Assembly (NCBI RefSeq): GCF_030719295.1
Contig: NZ_CP120997.1
Span: 3,352,501-3,416,500 of the forward strand
Reading direction: 5' to 3'
Source: Streptomyces sp. Mut1
GTDB lineage: Bacteria > Actinomycetota > Actinomycetes > Streptomycetales > Streptomycetaceae
DNA: 64,000 nt
The notes beneath the pieces were generated by a model. That model searched no databases. It was not told the origin of the DNA and worked only from the letters and a program-made list of their open reading frames with translations. The position numbers and the translations under genes were made by a program. Shown here piece by piece: positions 1 to 8,612 of this stretch; the stretch's first letter is position 1; every line of letters starts with the position of its first letter.

Positions 1-700
1 TGGTGCCGGCCGGGCTGGTGACGGCCTCGCGGAGCTTGACCGGGTGTTCGCCGCTGTCGCGGAGCATCACGGCCGCGCCGATCGCCGCCTGCACGATGAG
101 GTCGTGGGCCTGGGCGCGGGGCAGGCCGAGCAGGATGCCGGCGTCCGTCATCGCCTCGACCAGGAAGTAGAAGTACGCGGGGCCCGAACCGGACAGGGCG
201 GTGGCCGCGTCCTGCTGGGACTCCGGGACGCGCAGGGTCTTGCCGACCCCGCCGAAGATCGCCTCCGCCGTGGCGAGGTGGCCCGTGGTGGCGTGGCTGC
301 CCGCCGAGATGACGGACATGCCCTCGTCGACCAGGACCGGGGTGTTCGGCATGACGCGGACGACCGGGGTTCCGGCGCTGAGGCGGTCCTCGATGAACGC
401 GGTCGTGATCCCGGCCGCCGCGCTGATGACCAGACGGTCGGCGCCGAGGTGCGGGGACAGTTCGTCCAGGAGGCGGCCCATGTCCTGCGGCTTGACAGCC
501 AGGATGAGGATGTCGGCGCGCTCGGCGGCCTCGGCGTTGGTGACCGCGTCGACGCCGTAACGGTCGCGCAGTTCGGCGGCCCGCTCCGAGCGGCGGGTGG
601 TGACCAGCAGGTTCGCCGGACGCCAGCCGGCCCGGATCATCCCGCTGAGCAGGGCCTCGCCGATCTTGCCGGTGCCGAGGACTGCAACTGTCTGGGTCAT
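1..700 (-). CDS. proC: Pyrroline-5-carboxylate reductase, 3' end cut off by window edge
   Basis: Reduces 1-pyrroline-5-carboxylate to proline with NAD(P)H, the last step of proline synthesis, in the cytoplasm. The first 233 residues are visible. They begin with a Rossmann segment (AVLGTGKIGEALLSG, residues 6-20) and carry the family signature TALSGSGPAYFY, before breaking off at REAVTSPAGT, the start of the conserved VTSPxGT motif near the C-terminus. The ATG at 700 is the only start that includes the whole nucleotide-binding motif. The next gene upstream (ABC permease) ends 75 bp away on the same strand, so cotranscription is possible. Family identity is clear; only the last few tens of residues are missing. 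Confidence 0.95.
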   Translation of the reverse strand, partial: MTQTVAVLGTGKIGEALLSGMIRAGWRPANLLVTTRRSERAAELRDRYGVDAVTNAEAAERADILILAVKPQDMGRLLDELSPHLGADRLVISAAAGITTAFIEDRLSAGTPVVRVMPNTPVLVDEGMSVISAGSHATTGHLATAEAIFGGVGKTLRVPESQQDAATALSGSGPAYFYFLVEAMTDAGILLGLPRAQAHDLIVQAAIGAAVMLRDSGEHPVKLREAVTSPAGT

Positions 701-774
701 GCCGTTCACCCTCCGGGCGGTGCTCGCTGTGCGCGGTGCTCAGTGCTCGTCGGCGCCATCCTCGCACCGCCCCC

Positions 775-1545
775 TCAGGTGGTGCGGCGCCGGAGGGTGG
801 CCGCGCCGAGGGCCAGGACGAGCAGGGCGCAGCCCGCCACGATCAGCACGTCCCGGACGAAGTTCCCGGTGACGTCGGTGTGGTGGAGGACCTCGTTCAT
901 CCCGTCCACGGCGTACGACATGGGCAGGACGTCCGAGATGGCCTCCAGGAACGGGGCCATCCGGTCGCGCGGGATGAACAGGCCGCAGAGCAGCAGCTGC
1001 GGGAAGATCACGGCCGGCATGAACTGCACCGCCTGGAACTCCGAGGCCGCGAACGCCGAGACGAACAGGCCCAGTGCCGTGCCGAGCAGTGCGTCGAGCA
1101 GCGCCACCAGGAGCAGCAGCCACGGCGAGCCGGTGACGTCCAGGCCGAGGGCCCACACCGACAGGCCGGTGGCCAGGAGGGACTGGAGGACGGCGACGGC
1201 CCCGAAGGCGAGGGCGTAGCCCGCGATCAGGTCCCCCTTGCCGAGCGGCATGGCGAGCAGGCGCTCCAGAGTGCCGGAGGTGCGCTCGCGCAGGGTGGCG
1301 ATCGAGGTCACCAGGAACATCGTGATCAGCGGGAAGATGCCGAGCAGCGAGGCCCCGATCGAGTCGAACGTCTGCGGGCTGCCGTCGAAGACGTAGCGCA
1401 GCAGCGTGATCATCAGGACCGGGATCAGCAGGAGCAGCGCGACCGTGCGGGGGTCGTGGGTGAGCTGGCGCAGGACGCGGGCGGCCGTGGCGAGGGTGCG
1501 GGCCGGGCTCAGGGGTGCGGTGCGGGCGGGGGCCGGGGAGCTCAT
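775..1545 (-). CDS. ABC-2 type transporter permease
   Basis: Membrane half of an ABC exporter of the ABC-2 (DrrB/YadH) family, 256 residues. It has six hydrophobic segments. The stretch RERTSGTLERLLAMPLGKGD between the second and third is typical of ABC-2 permeases, as is the late segment FMPAVIFPQLLLCGLFIPRD. The chosen ATG at 1545 overlaps the stop of the ATPase gene by four bases (ATGA), so the two are translationally coupled. The longer reading frame upstream of this start is the shadow of the ATPase gene. Substrate is unknown; relatives export drugs or lipids. Confidence 0.9.
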   Translation of the reverse strand: MSSPAPARTAPLSPARTLATAARVLRQLTHDPRTVALLLLIPVLMITLLRYVFDGSPQTFDSIGASLLGIFPLITMFLVTSIATLRERTSGTLERLLAMPLGKGDLIAGYALAFGAVAVLQSLLATGLSVWALGLDVTGSPWLLLLVALLDALLGTALGLFVSAFAASEFQAVQFMPAVIFPQLLLCGLFIPRDRMAPFLEAISDVLPMSYAVDGMNEVLHHTDVTGNFVRDVLIVAGCALLVLALGAATLRRRTT

Positions 1546-2309
1546 CGGGCGTTCTCCTTGCGGGTGGCGGCCGCGTCGACCAGGTGGAGGAAGGCCGCCT
1601 CGACGGTGTCGGTTCCGGCGGTGGTGCGCAGGGCGTCCGGGGTGTCGTCGGCGAGGATCTCGCCCTCGCGCATGAGGAGGAGGCGGTGGCAGCGCTCGGC
1701 CTCGTCCATGACGTGCGAGGAGATGAGGAGCGTTGTGCCGCGTTCGGCGGCGAGGGTGTGGAACAGCTGCCACAGATCGCGGCGCAGGACGGGGTCCAGG
1801 CCGACGGTCGGTTCGTCCAGGACGAGCAGCTCGGGGGTGGAGAGCAGGGCCACGGCGAGCGAGACCCGGGTGCGCTGGCCGCCGGAGAGGGTGCCGGCCA
1901 GGGCGTCCTCGTGGCTGGTCAGGTCCACCTCGGTGAGCGCGCGGGTGACGGCGGCGCGTCGGTCGTCGCGGTGTGCGCGGCCCGGCTGGAGGATCGCCGC
2001 GAAGTAGTCCAGGTTCTGCCGGACGGTGAGGTCGGTATAGACGGAGGGAGCCTGGGTGACGTACCCGACGCGGGGGCGGAGGGTGGGGTGGCCGGCGGGG
2101 CTGCCCAGGACCCGGAGGGTGCCGGTGACCTTGGCCTGGGTGCCGACGACGGCGCGCATCAACGTGGATTTTCCGCAGCCGGAGGGGCCGAGGAGACCGG
2201 TGATCCTGCCGGGTTCGACGGTGAAGTCGAGGCCCCTGAGGACCGTACGGCTGCCTCGGTGGACGGTGAGGCCACGGGCCTCGACGGCGACGCCCGAAGA
2301 ATTCATCAT
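1542..2309 (-). CDS. ABC transporter ATP-binding protein (ABC-2 exporter)
   Basis: Cytoplasmic ATPase of the exporter pair. Counting from the ATG at 2309, Walker A is GPSGCGKST (residues 41-49), followed by the signature LSGGQ and Walker B LLVLDEPTVGLDP. Length is about 255 residues, normal for DrrA-type ATPases. Adjacent ATGs lie at 2309 and 2306. A GGAG sits about 14 nt upstream, which is long, and an earlier in-frame start at 2345 would add non-conserved residues. The start codons lie inside an 18-bp palindrome (2301-2318), so a repressor bound there would block transcription or translation start. No regulator gene of the YtrA/GntR or PadR kind lies next to it. Confidence 0.9.
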   Translation of the reverse strand: MMNSSGVAVEARGLTVHRGSRTVLRGLDFTVEPGRITGLLGPSGCGKSTLMRAVVGTQAKVTGTLRVLGSPAGHPTLRPRVGYVTQAPSVYTDLTVRQNLDYFAAILQPGRAHRDDRRAAVTRALTEVDLTSHEDALAGTLSGGQRTRVSLAVALLSTPELLVLDEPTVGLDPVLRRDLWQLFHTLAAERGTTLLISSHVMDEAERCHRLLLMREGEILADDTPDALRTTAGTDTVEAAFLHLVDAAATRKENAR

Positions 2310-2318
2310 GTGATGAAT
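2301..2318. promoter_or_regulatory. Palindromic operator candidate over the ABC ATPase start codon
   Basis: ATTCATCA-TG-TGATGAAT: perfect 8-bp arms around a 2-bp centre. It is AT-rich in a very GC-rich setting and covers both possible ATG starts of the downstream ATPase gene. Size and symmetry suit a dimeric repressor. Operator function is inferred. Confidence 0.55.
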
Positions 2319-2367
2319 ATTCTCTCCGCAGGGCACCGCCGTCAAGGGACGGGGCTGGGCCGCCGGC

Positions 2368-3168
2368 TCAGCGCACGGCCGCCTGGAGTTCGACGACGTA
2401 CGCCTCCTCCACCGTGCCGTCCGGGAACTCCGCCAGGAGCCGGGCCCGCTCCTCGTCGAGGAACCGCCGCGCCGCGTCGTCGTCGATGGTCAGGAACGCG
2501 GAGTGGCTGCCGAGGTTGTCGAGGTGGGTGGCGAGAGGGACGCGCCGGGTCCACGGGATGCCCCGGTGCGTGAAGGCGAGGTCCGGCGGCAGGTCGCGGT
2601 CCCGTACGGCTGAGCCGTGGGCGCTGCGGTCGTCGGCACGCGCCTCGACGCGGAAGAACCGGCGGAGCCGCGCGTCCTGGTCGCCGACCCACGGGACGGT
2701 GTGGTCCGCGACGTTCCACCAGAGGGCGAGCGTGCCGCCCGGCCGCAGGACGCGCCGGACCTCGGCGGCCGAGCGGGCCGGGTCGGTCCAGTGCCAGGAC
2801 TGGGCGTACGTGATCAGGTCGGCCGAGGCGGACGCGAAGGGGAGCCGGTTGCCGTCGCCGCGCACGAGCGGGACGTCCGGGAGGCCCCGGCGCAGTTCGG
2901 TGGCCATGCCGGGCCCCGGTTCGACGGCGACGACCCGGGCGCCGCGTTCGTGGAGGCGGCGGGTCGAGATGCCGGTGCCCGCGCCCACATCGAGGGTGCG
3001 GGCTCCTCGCAGGGGGCGGCCGGCGATGTCCTCGACGGCGTCGAGGAGCGCGTCCGGGTAGCCGGGGCGGGCGGCGGCGTACTGGGCGGCGGCCCGGTCG
3101 AAGGACAGGGCGCGCGAAGGCGCGGACGAGGGGTTCGCAGGCGTGTCCGGAGACTGTGTCGCGGTCAT
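2368..3168 (-). CDS. Class I SAM-dependent methyltransferase
   Basis: A 266-residue soluble protein. The N-terminal motif FDRAAAQYAAARPGYP is typical of the UbiE/TAM-like methyltransferase group. SAM motif I is LDVGAGTGIS (residues 59-68), followed by VVAVEPGPGM (acidic residue of motif II) and the post-I block WHWTDPARSAAEVRRVLRPGG. The methyl acceptor cannot be deduced. It lies between the ABC exporter and a small membrane protein, all on the minus strand, but gaps of about 60 bp and 28 bp do not prove an operon. Confidence 0.85.
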   Translation of the reverse strand: MTATQSPDTPANPSSAPSRALSFDRAAAQYAAARPGYPDALLDAVEDIAGRPLRGARTLDVGAGTGISTRRLHERGARVVAVEPGPGMATELRRGLPDVPLVRGDGNRLPFASASADLITYAQSWHWTDPARSAAEVRRVLRPGGTLALWWNVADHTVPWVGDQDARLRRFFRVEARADDRSAHGSAVRDRDLPPDLAFTHRGIPWTRRVPLATHLDNLGSHSAFLTIDDDAARRFLDEERARLLAEFPDGTVEEAYVVELQAAVR

Positions 3169-3196
3169 CGGGCCATCGTGCCCCCACGAGGCACGG

Positions 3197-3760
3197 TCAG
3201 CCGCGACGGCCCTTCTTCTTGCGGGCCGCCGGGTTGCCGGTGCGGGACGAGCGGCGCTTCGCGTACCGGGCCTGGGCCTCCTCGTACTCCGTACGCCTCA
3301 GCTTCTCGCCGGGCGCCTCGGTGAACGTACGGAAGAAGTACGCGAGCAGTGAGCCGACGAAGCCGATGGCCTTCAGGCCGCGCAGCGTGTCCTCGCGGGC
3401 CGGGTCGGCGGGGCGGCTGCCGAAGCCCTCCCAGGTCTTGCGGAAGGCGACCGCGCTGCAGATGGCGAACATCAGGACCACCAGCATGCCGACGAAACCG
3501 CCGATGTCGGCGATCTCCAGGCCCTGGTAGGCGAAGCGGAGGACGAAGCAGGAGGCGACGGCGGCGGCGAGCGAGCCGACGGCGGCGCCGACGCGGCGCA
3601 GGCCGTAGTGGCCGTCGTGGGCGACCCAGGTGGTGCCGAAGAAGCGGAGGGGCTCGGGCTGCGGGCCCTGCGGGGTCGCGGGGGCGCCGGCGGACGCCGC
3701 CGCGGGCCCGGGGGCCGTGTCGGGAGCCTTGCCGTCGGGGGTCTCGCTGTTCTCGCTCAC
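3197..3760 (-). CDS. Small integral membrane protein, unknown function
   Basis: A 187-residue protein starting at the GTG at 3760. A Pro/Ala-rich cytoplasmic-like N-terminus (about residues 1-40) is followed by two closely spaced hydrophobic helices (about 61-80 and 86-108) and a third weak one near 133-145, then a strongly basic tail ending KKKGRRG. I do not recognise a named domain. It sits just downstream of ilvD on the same strand but behind a strong hairpin (3806-3835), so it is probably transcribed separately. Similar short proteins are widespread in Streptomyces (from memory); function unknown. Confidence 0.7.
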   Translation of the reverse strand: MSENSETPDGKAPDTAPGPAAASAGAPATPQGPQPEPLRFFGTTWVAHDGHYGLRRVGAAVGSLAAAVASCFVLRFAYQGLEIADIGGFVGMLVVLMFAICSAVAFRKTWEGFGSRPADPAREDTLRGLKAIGFVGSLLAYFFRTFTEAPGEKLRRTEYEEAQARYAKRRSSRTGNPAARKKKGRRG

Positions 3761-3805
3761 GAGGTCGAGTATCCCAAAGCCGGGGGCGGTACCGGCGCGC
3801 GGTGA

Positions 3806-3835
3806 GTGCGGCCCCCGCGCCGGCGGGGGCCGCAC
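3806..3835 (-). terminator. Hairpin terminator after ilvD
   Basis: Perfect 13-bp stem GTGCGGCCCCCGC / GCGGGGGCCGCAC with a 4-nt loop, 8 bp past the ilvD stop codon. There is no U tract, which is usual for Streptomyces terminators. Confidence 0.75.
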
Positions 3836-3843
3836 ACCGTGGT

Positions 3844-5694
3844 TCAGCCCAGCTTCGACACGTCGCGGACGGCGCCGCGGTCCGCGCTCGTCGCCATCGC
3901 CGCGTACGCGCGCAGCGCGGCCGAGACCTTGCGCTCGCGGTTCTTCGGCGCGTACACGCCGTTCAGCGCCTCGCGTCGGGTGGCCAGCTCGGTTTCCGGG
4001 ACGAGGAGCTCGATCGAGCGGTTCGGGATGTCGATCCGGATGCGGTCGCCGTCCTCGACCAGCGCGATCGTGCCGCCGGAGGCCGCCTCGGGCGAGGCGT
4101 GGCCGATGGACAGGCCCGACGTGCCGCCGGAGAATCGGCCGTCCGTGATGAGCGCGCAGGTCTTGCCCAGGCCCCGGCCCTTCAGGAACGAGGTCGGGTA
4201 GAGCATCTCCTGCATGCCGGGGCCGCCGCGCGGGCCCTCGTAGCGGATGACGACGACGTCGCCGTGCGTGATCTCCTTGCGGAGGATCTTGTCGACGGCC
4301 TCCTCCTGCGACTCGCAGACGACCGCCGGGCCCTCGAAGGTCCAGATCGACTCGTCCACACCGGCCGTCTTCACGACGCAGCCGTCGACGGCGATGTTCC
4401 CCTTGAGGACCGCGAGACCGCCGTCCTTGGAGTACGCGTGGGCCACGTCCCGGATGCAGCCGCCGGCCGCGTCCACGTCGAGGGTGTCCCAGCGCTCCGA
4501 CTGCGAGAAGGCGGTCGCGGAGCGGACGCAGCCGGGGGCCGCGTGCCACAGCTCGACGGCTTCGGGCGACGCGGAGCCGCCGCGCACGTCCCAGTTCTTC
4601 AGCCAGTCGCCGAGGGTGTCGGCGTGCACGGCGTGGACGTCCTCGTTGAGCAGTCCGCCGCGGTTCAGCTCGCCCAGGAGGGCGGGGATGCCGCCGGCGC
4701 GGTGGACGTCCTCCATGTAGTACGTCCCGCCGGGGGCCACGTTGGGGGCGACCTTGGAGAGGCAGGGGACGCGGCGGGAGACCTCGTTGATGTCGTCCAG
4801 GCCGAAGTCCAGCTCCGCCTCCTGGGCGGCGGCCAGCAGGTGCAGGATCGTGTTGGTGGAGCCGCCCATCGCGATGTCCAGCGCCATCGCGTTGCCGAAC
4901 GCGGCGCGGGTGCCGATGGAGCGGGGCAGGACCGTCTCGTCGTCCTGCTCGTAGTACCGCTTGGTGATGTCCACGATCGTGCGGCCGGCGTCCTCGTACA
5001 GCGCCCTGCGGGCGGTGTGCGTGGCGAGGGTCGAGCCGTTGCCGGGGAGGGAGAGGCCGAGGGCCTCGGTCAGGCAGTTCATCGAGTTGGCGGTGAACAT
5101 GCCGGAACAGCTGCCGCAGGTGGGACAGGCGTTCTCCTCGATACGGAGCATGTCCTCGTCGGAGATGTTCTCGTCGACCGCGTCGCTGATCGCGTTGATC
5201 AGGTCGAGCTTGCGGACCGTGCCGTCGACGAGCGTTGCCTTGCCGGCCTCCATCGGGCCGCCGGAGACGAAGACCGTCGGGATGTTCAGCCGCATCGCGG
5301 CGTTCAGCATGCCCGGGGTGATCTTGTCGCAGTTCGAGATGCAGATCAGGGCGTCGGCGCAGTGCGCCTCGACCATGTACTCGACGCTGTCGGCGATGAG
5401 GTCGCGGGAGGGCAGGCTGTAGAGCATGCCGCCGTGGCCCATGGCGATGCCGTCGTCCACCGCGATGGTGTTGAACTCGCGGGGCACCGCGCCCGCGGCC
5501 TTGATCGCCTCGGAGACGATGCGGCCGACGGGGGCGAGGTGGGTGTGGCCGGGGACGAACTCGGTGAAGGAGTTGGCGACGGCGATGATCGGCTTGCCGA
5601 TGTCCTCGCTCGCTACGCCGGAGGCCCGCATGAGGGCTCGGGCGCCGGCCATGTTGCGGCCGTGGGTGACTGTGCGGGACCTCAGCGTGGGCAT
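3844..5694 (-). CDS. ilvD: Dihydroxy-acid dehydratase
   Basis: Dehydrates 2,3-dihydroxy-3-methylbutanoate and its homologue to the 2-keto acids, the third common step of valine, leucine and isoleucine synthesis. The 616-residue length matches the long-form enzyme. Iron-sulfur ligand motifs are visible: CISNCDK (Cys118 and Cys122) and [11 protein letters not shown] about 70 residues later. The C-terminal block [16 protein letters not shown] is characteristic. The ATG at 5694 has GAAGGAG upstream. The gene stands alone, as ilvD often does in actinobacteria, with a 380-bp upstream region holding a G-run and a tandem repeat. Confidence 0.97.
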   Translation of the reverse strand: MPTLRSRTVTHGRNMAGARALMRASGVASEDIGKPIIAVANSFTEFVPGHTHLAPVGRIVSEAIKAAGAVPREFNTIAVDDGIAMGHGGMLYSLPSRDLIADSVEYMVEAHCADALICISNCDKITPGMLNAAMRLNIPTVFVSGGPMEAGKATLVDGTVRKLDLINAISDAVDENISDEDMLRIEENACPTCGSCSGMFTANSMNCLTEALGLSLPGNGSTLATHTARRALYEDAGRTIVDITKRYYEQDDETVLPRSIGTRAAFGNAMALDIAMGGSTNTILHLLAAAQEAELDFGLDDINEVSRRVPCLSKVAPNVAPGGTYYMEDVHRAGGIPALLGELNRGGLLNEDVHAVHADTLGDWLKNWDVRGGSASPEAVELWHAAPGCVRSATAFSQSERWDTLDVDAAGGCIRDVAHAYSKDGGLAVLKGNIAVDGCVVKTAGVDESIWTFEGPAVVCESQEEAVDKILRKEITHGDVVVIRYEGPRGGPGMQEMLYPTSFLKGRGLGKTCALITDGRFSGGTSGLSIGHASPEAASGGTIALVEDGDRIRIDIPNRSIELLVPETELATRREALNGVYAPKNRERKVSAALRAYAAMATSADRGAVRDVSKLG

Positions 5695-5890
5695 CGTCTC
5701 TTCGCTCCTTCTGCATCGAAGACTGTCCTTGAGCGTACGCCCTTGGTGCCAGGATGTGGACGTGGTGTCCGATATGCGGGACGTTTGTTCGGGGGCGGGG
5801 TGGGGCTGGGGTGGGGCTGGGGTGGGTGGGGCGGTGCGGGTGCGTTGCGCCTGCGGCGGGCCTGTTCCCCTACCCGCCCCTTCCCGTAAC
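5695..5890. other. Upstream region of ilvD
   Basis: Together with the repeat array this forms a 380-bp gap between tetR and ilvD. Apart from the G-run I see no open frame with coding character and no clear -35/-10 pair. The ilvD promoter must lie here. Confidence 0.5.
5791..5831 (+). promoter_or_regulatory. G-run array, potential G-quadruplex upstream of ilvD
   Basis: Eight runs of three to five G separated by one to three other bases within 41 bp, ending in GGGGTGGGTGGGG. It starts about 97 bp upstream of the ilvD start codon, on the strand opposite the ilvD mRNA, so the transcript would carry the C-rich complement. It fits the sequence rule for intramolecular G-quadruplexes many times over; folding in vivo is inferred. 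Confidence 0.5.
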
Positions 5891-5891
5891 C

Positions 5892-6059
5892 GGGGCTCCG
5901 CCCCGGGCCCCGCTCCTCAAACGCCGGAGGGGCTGGAGTTTGGGGCTCCGCCCCGGGCCCCGTTCCGCAAGCGCTGGAGGGGCTGGGTTTTTGGGGCTCC
6001 GCCCCCGGCCCCGCTCCGCAAGCGCCGGAGGGGCTGGGGTTTGGGGCTCCGCCCCCGGC
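5892..6059. repeat. 50-51 bp tandem repeat, three full copies plus a partial one
   Basis: Copies begin at 5892, 5942, 5993 and 6043, each opening with GGGGCTCCGCCCC and the first three continuing to GGAGGGGCTGG. Spacing is 50, 51 and 50 bp; the fourth copy stops after about 17 bp. Each copy holds the short inverted repeat GGGGC-tcc-GCCCC and the element CGCCGGAGGGGC. The array lies just downstream of the tetR stop (6075), so it may act as a multi-hairpin terminator. Copies differ by a few substitutions. Similar GGGGCTCCGCCCC elements are common between Streptomyces genes (from memory). Confidence 0.8.
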
Positions 6060-6074
6060 GAAGGTGTCGCGGGC

Positions 6075-6698
6075 TTACGCGGACGGCTCCGCCAGATAGC
6101 GCTGGAGCGTCGGGGCCACCATCGCGACGATCTTCTCCGGCGGCGCGGACGCCAACGGCTCCGCCCTCAGCACGTACCGCAGTATCGCGATCCCCACCAT
6201 GTGCGACGCCGCCAGCTCCGCCCGGAACGTCGCGTCCGGGATGTCCAGGCCCGCCGCCACGCGCTCCAGCAGGCGGCGCAGTACGAAGCCCCGGAGGACC
6301 TTCGCGGCGGCCTCGTGGGTGAGGGCGGAGCGGAGGACCGCGAGGAGGGGGGCCCGGGTCGTCGGGTTCTCCCAGATGCCGATGAAGGCGCGGGCGAGGC
6401 GTTCGCCCACGTCATCGGTGTCGCCTTCGAGGACGGCCGGGACGAGCAGGGCGGGCTCGAAGGACAGCTCGATCGCGGCGGCGAAGACCTCGTCCTTCGT
6501 ACCGAAGTAGTGGTGGACCAGCGCGGAGTCGACGCCCGCCGCGCGGGCGATGCCCCGGACCGAGGTCTTGTCGTACCCGCGCTCGGCGAACTCCGTGCGG
6601 GCGGCCTCCAGGATGCGGCTGCGCGCGTCCGGGCCGGTGTCCGACGCGGCGCGGGCGGGGCGGCCCCGGCGCTTGGGGCCCGGCGCGTCCGGGGTCAT
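6075..6698 (-). CDS. TetR family transcriptional regulator
   Basis: A 207-residue DNA-binding protein with the TetR N-terminal helix-turn-helix ([20 protein letters not shown], then [18 protein letters not shown], about residues 37-74) and a ligand/dimer domain. A basic N-terminal tail, KRRGRPARA, precedes it. The ATG at 6698 overlaps the stop of the upstream sugar-isomerase gene (ATGA), so the two form an operon and the repressor may respond to a metabolite of that enzyme. The C-terminal domain resembles actinobacterial TetR_C proteins with no known ligand. The much longer frame through this region is an artefact of high GC. Confidence 0.9.
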   Translation of the reverse strand: MTPDAPGPKRRGRPARAASDTGPDARSRILEAARTEFAERGYDKTSVRGIARAAGVDSALVHHYFGTKDEVFAAAIELSFEPALLVPAVLEGDTDDVGERLARAFIGIWENPTTRAPLLAVLRSALTHEAAAKVLRGFVLRRLLERVAAGLDIPDATFRAELAASHMVGIAILRYVLRAEPLASAPPEKIVAMVAPTLQRYLAEPSA

Positions 6699-7525
6699 GA
6701 GCGGGGGGCGCGCTCGGTGGACGCGGAGGCCAGGTGCAGACGGGTGAAGGCGAGCGCCTCGGCGAGGTCGGACTCGCGTTCGGCGGTGGACATCGCGCGG
6801 CGCGTGTTGACCTCGATGACGACGTGGCCGTCGAAACCGGTACGGGCCAGCCGCTCCAGCAGTTCGGCACAGGGCTGGTCGCCCCGGCCGGGCACCAGGT
6901 GCTCGTCCTTGCCGGAGCCCTTGCCGTCGGCGAGGTGGACGTGGGCGAGCCGGTCGCCCATCCGGTCGACCATGGCCAGGCCGTCCGTGCGCGCGGTCGC
7001 GGTGTGCGACAGGTCGACGGTGAAGTGACGGTAGTCGTCGTTGGTGACGTCCCAGTCGGGGGCGTACGCGAGCATCTCGCGGTCCCGGTAGCGCCACGGG
7101 TACATGTTCTCGACCGCGAACCGTACGTCCGTCTCCTCGGCCATCCGCCAGATCCCCGAGACGAAGTCGCGGGCGTAGCCGCGCTGCCAGCGGAACGGGG
7201 GGTGGACGACGACCGTCGACGCGCCGAGCTTCTCGGCGGCGGCGCGCGCCCGCTGGAGCTTGACCCACGGATCGGTGGACCAGACCCGCTGGGTGATCAG
7301 CAGACAGGGCGCGTGCACGGCGAGTATCGGCACCTGGTGGTAGTCGGAGAGCCGGCGCAGGGCCTCGATGTCCTGGCTGACCGGGTCGGTCCAGACCATG
7401 ACCTCGACACCGTCGTACCCCAGGCGCGCGGCGATCTCGAAGGCCGTCGCCGTCGACTCCGGATAGACCGAGGCCGTCGACAGGGCGACCTTCGCATCCG
7501 GGACGCGCACCACTGGTTCTGCCAC
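6695..7525 (-). CDS. Sugar phosphate isomerase/epimerase family TIM-barrel protein
   Basis: A 276-residue member of the xylose-isomerase-like/AP-endonuclease-2 barrel superfamily. Metal-site style motifs appear in order: [10 protein letters not shown] near the N-terminus, [33 protein letters not shown] and VVIEVN near the end. These supply the Glu, His and Asp ligands expected for a divalent metal. The reaction cannot be deduced; relatives act on sugars, inositols or hydroxypyruvate. It is coupled by a 4-base overlap to a downstream TetR gene. Confidence 0.8.
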   Translation of the reverse strand: MAEPVVRVPDAKVALSTASVYPESTATAFEIAARLGYDGVEVMVWTDPVSQDIEALRRLSDYHQVPILAVHAPCLLITQRVWSTDPWVKLQRARAAAEKLGASTVVVHPPFRWQRGYARDFVSGIWRMAEETDVRFAVENMYPWRYRDREMLAYAPDWDVTNDDYRHFTVDLSHTATARTDGLAMVDRMGDRLAHVHLADGKGSGKDEHLVPGRGDQPCAELLERLARTGFDGHVVIEVNTRRAMSTAERESDLAEALAFTRLHLASASTERAPRS

Positions 7526-7590
7526 GCAGACAGCGTACGGGCAGCGGTGGGCCCCGCCGAGGGACTGCGGCGGAAAGTGAGAAGGGCCAT

Positions 7591-7604
7591 GGGGGCCGGC
7601 CCCC
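7591..7604 (-). terminator. Weak hairpin after ppx/gppA
   Basis: GGGGGCCGGCCCCC, self-complementary, 5 bp past the stop of the phosphatase gene. Short and without a U tract, so only a tentative terminator. Confidence 0.35.
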
Positions 7605-7609
7605 GGCCG

Positions 7610-8560
7610 TCAGGCCAGGGCCGCGTCCTTCTCCGACGGCAGGTGGTCCAGGCGGCGCAGGATCACGCCCTCGCGCAGCGCCCAGGGGCAGATCTCCAGC
7701 TCGTCGACGTCGAGCAGGTCCATCGCGCCCTCCGCGACCAGCGCCCCGGCCAGCAGCTGCGCGGAGCGGCCCTCGGAGACGCCGGGGAGGTGCGTGCGGT
7801 CCTCGACCGTCATCGCGGCCAGCTTCGGCACCCACTCCTCCAGGGCCTTGCGGCTGAGGGTGCGCTGCGCGTCCTGGCCGTCGCCGGAGCGGGTCGCGCC
7901 CGCGATCCTGGCGAGCTGCTTGAACGTCTTGGAGGTGGCCACCACATGGTCCGGGCGGCCGATGCGGGTGAAGTCGCCGACGCTGCGGGCTATCCGCGCC
8001 CGCACATGCCGGCGCAGCGCCTTCACCTCGGCCGGGTCCGGCGGGTCTCCCCGCAGCCGGCCCGCGGTCAGGCGCCCGGCACCGAGCGGCAGCGACACGG
8101 CGGCGGCCGGTTCCTCGTCCATGCCGTACGCGATCTCCAGCGAGCCGCCGCCGATGTCCAGGACCAGCAGCTTGCCCGCCGACCAGCCGTACCAGCGGCG
8201 CGCGGCGAGGAAGGTCAGCCGGGCCTCCTCCGTACCGCTGAGGACCGCGAGGTCGACGCCCGTCTCGTCCCGTACCCGCGCCAGCACCTGGTCAGCGTTG
8301 CTCGCCTCCCGTACGGCCGAGGTGGCGAAGGCGAGGACGTCCTCGCAGCCCTTGTCCTCGGCGGCGTCGAGCGCGCCGGCGATCGTACCGACCAGGCGGT
8401 CGACGCCCAGCGGGCCGATCGCCCCGTCCCGGTCGAGGAGTTCGGCGAGCCTCAGCTCCGCCTTGTGCGAGTGCGCGGGCAGCGGGCGGGCTCCGGGGTG
8501 TGCGTCCACCACCAGCAGATGAACCGTGTTCGACCCCACGTCGAGGACTCCGAGTCTCAT
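7610..8560 (-). CDS. Ppx/GppA family exopolyphosphatase
   Basis: Hydrolyses inorganic polyphosphate or pppGpp; family members belong to the actin/Hsp70 ATPase fold. The 316-residue protein shows phosphate-1 motif [12 protein letters not shown] at the N-terminus, [11 protein letters not shown], and phosphate-2 [13 protein letters not shown] near the middle. It is of the short type without the C-terminal HD-like domain of E. coli Ppx. The ATG at 8560 is chosen because the glycine-rich first motif follows at once. It is divergent from a Cys-rich protein 52 bp away, so both promoters share that short space. Confidence 0.92.
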   Translation of the reverse strand: MRLGVLDVGSNTVHLLVVDAHPGARPLPAHSHKAELRLAELLDRDGAIGPLGVDRLVGTIAGALDAAEDKGCEDVLAFATSAVREASNADQVLARVRDETGVDLAVLSGTEEARLTFLAARRWYGWSAGKLLVLDIGGGSLEIAYGMDEEPAAAVSLPLGAGRLTAGRLRGDPPDPAEVKALRRHVRARIARSVGDFTRIGRPDHVVATSKTFKQLARIAGATRSGDGQDAQRTLSRKALEEWVPKLAAMTVEDRTHLPGVSEGRSAQLLAGALVAEGAMDLLDVDELEICPWALREGVILRRLDHLPSEKDAALA

Positions 8561-8612
8561 GTGCGGAACGCTACTGCGGGAGGCGCGCTCGGCGCCCCCG
8601 TACTCTGGGCGC

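Noticed and set aside
3349..5889. An 846-residue open frame on the plus strand opposite ilvD
   Set aside because: It is antisense to an unmistakable ilvD and has the Arg/Gly/Ala-rich composition of GC-driven shadow frames. The same applies to the many long frames opposite or overlapping clpC, ftsH, radA, nadB and others.
5892..6059. Reading the 50-bp repeat array as a mobile element end
   Set aside because: No terminal inverted repeats, transposase or target duplication are nearby; it is a simple tandem array of a common intergenic motif.
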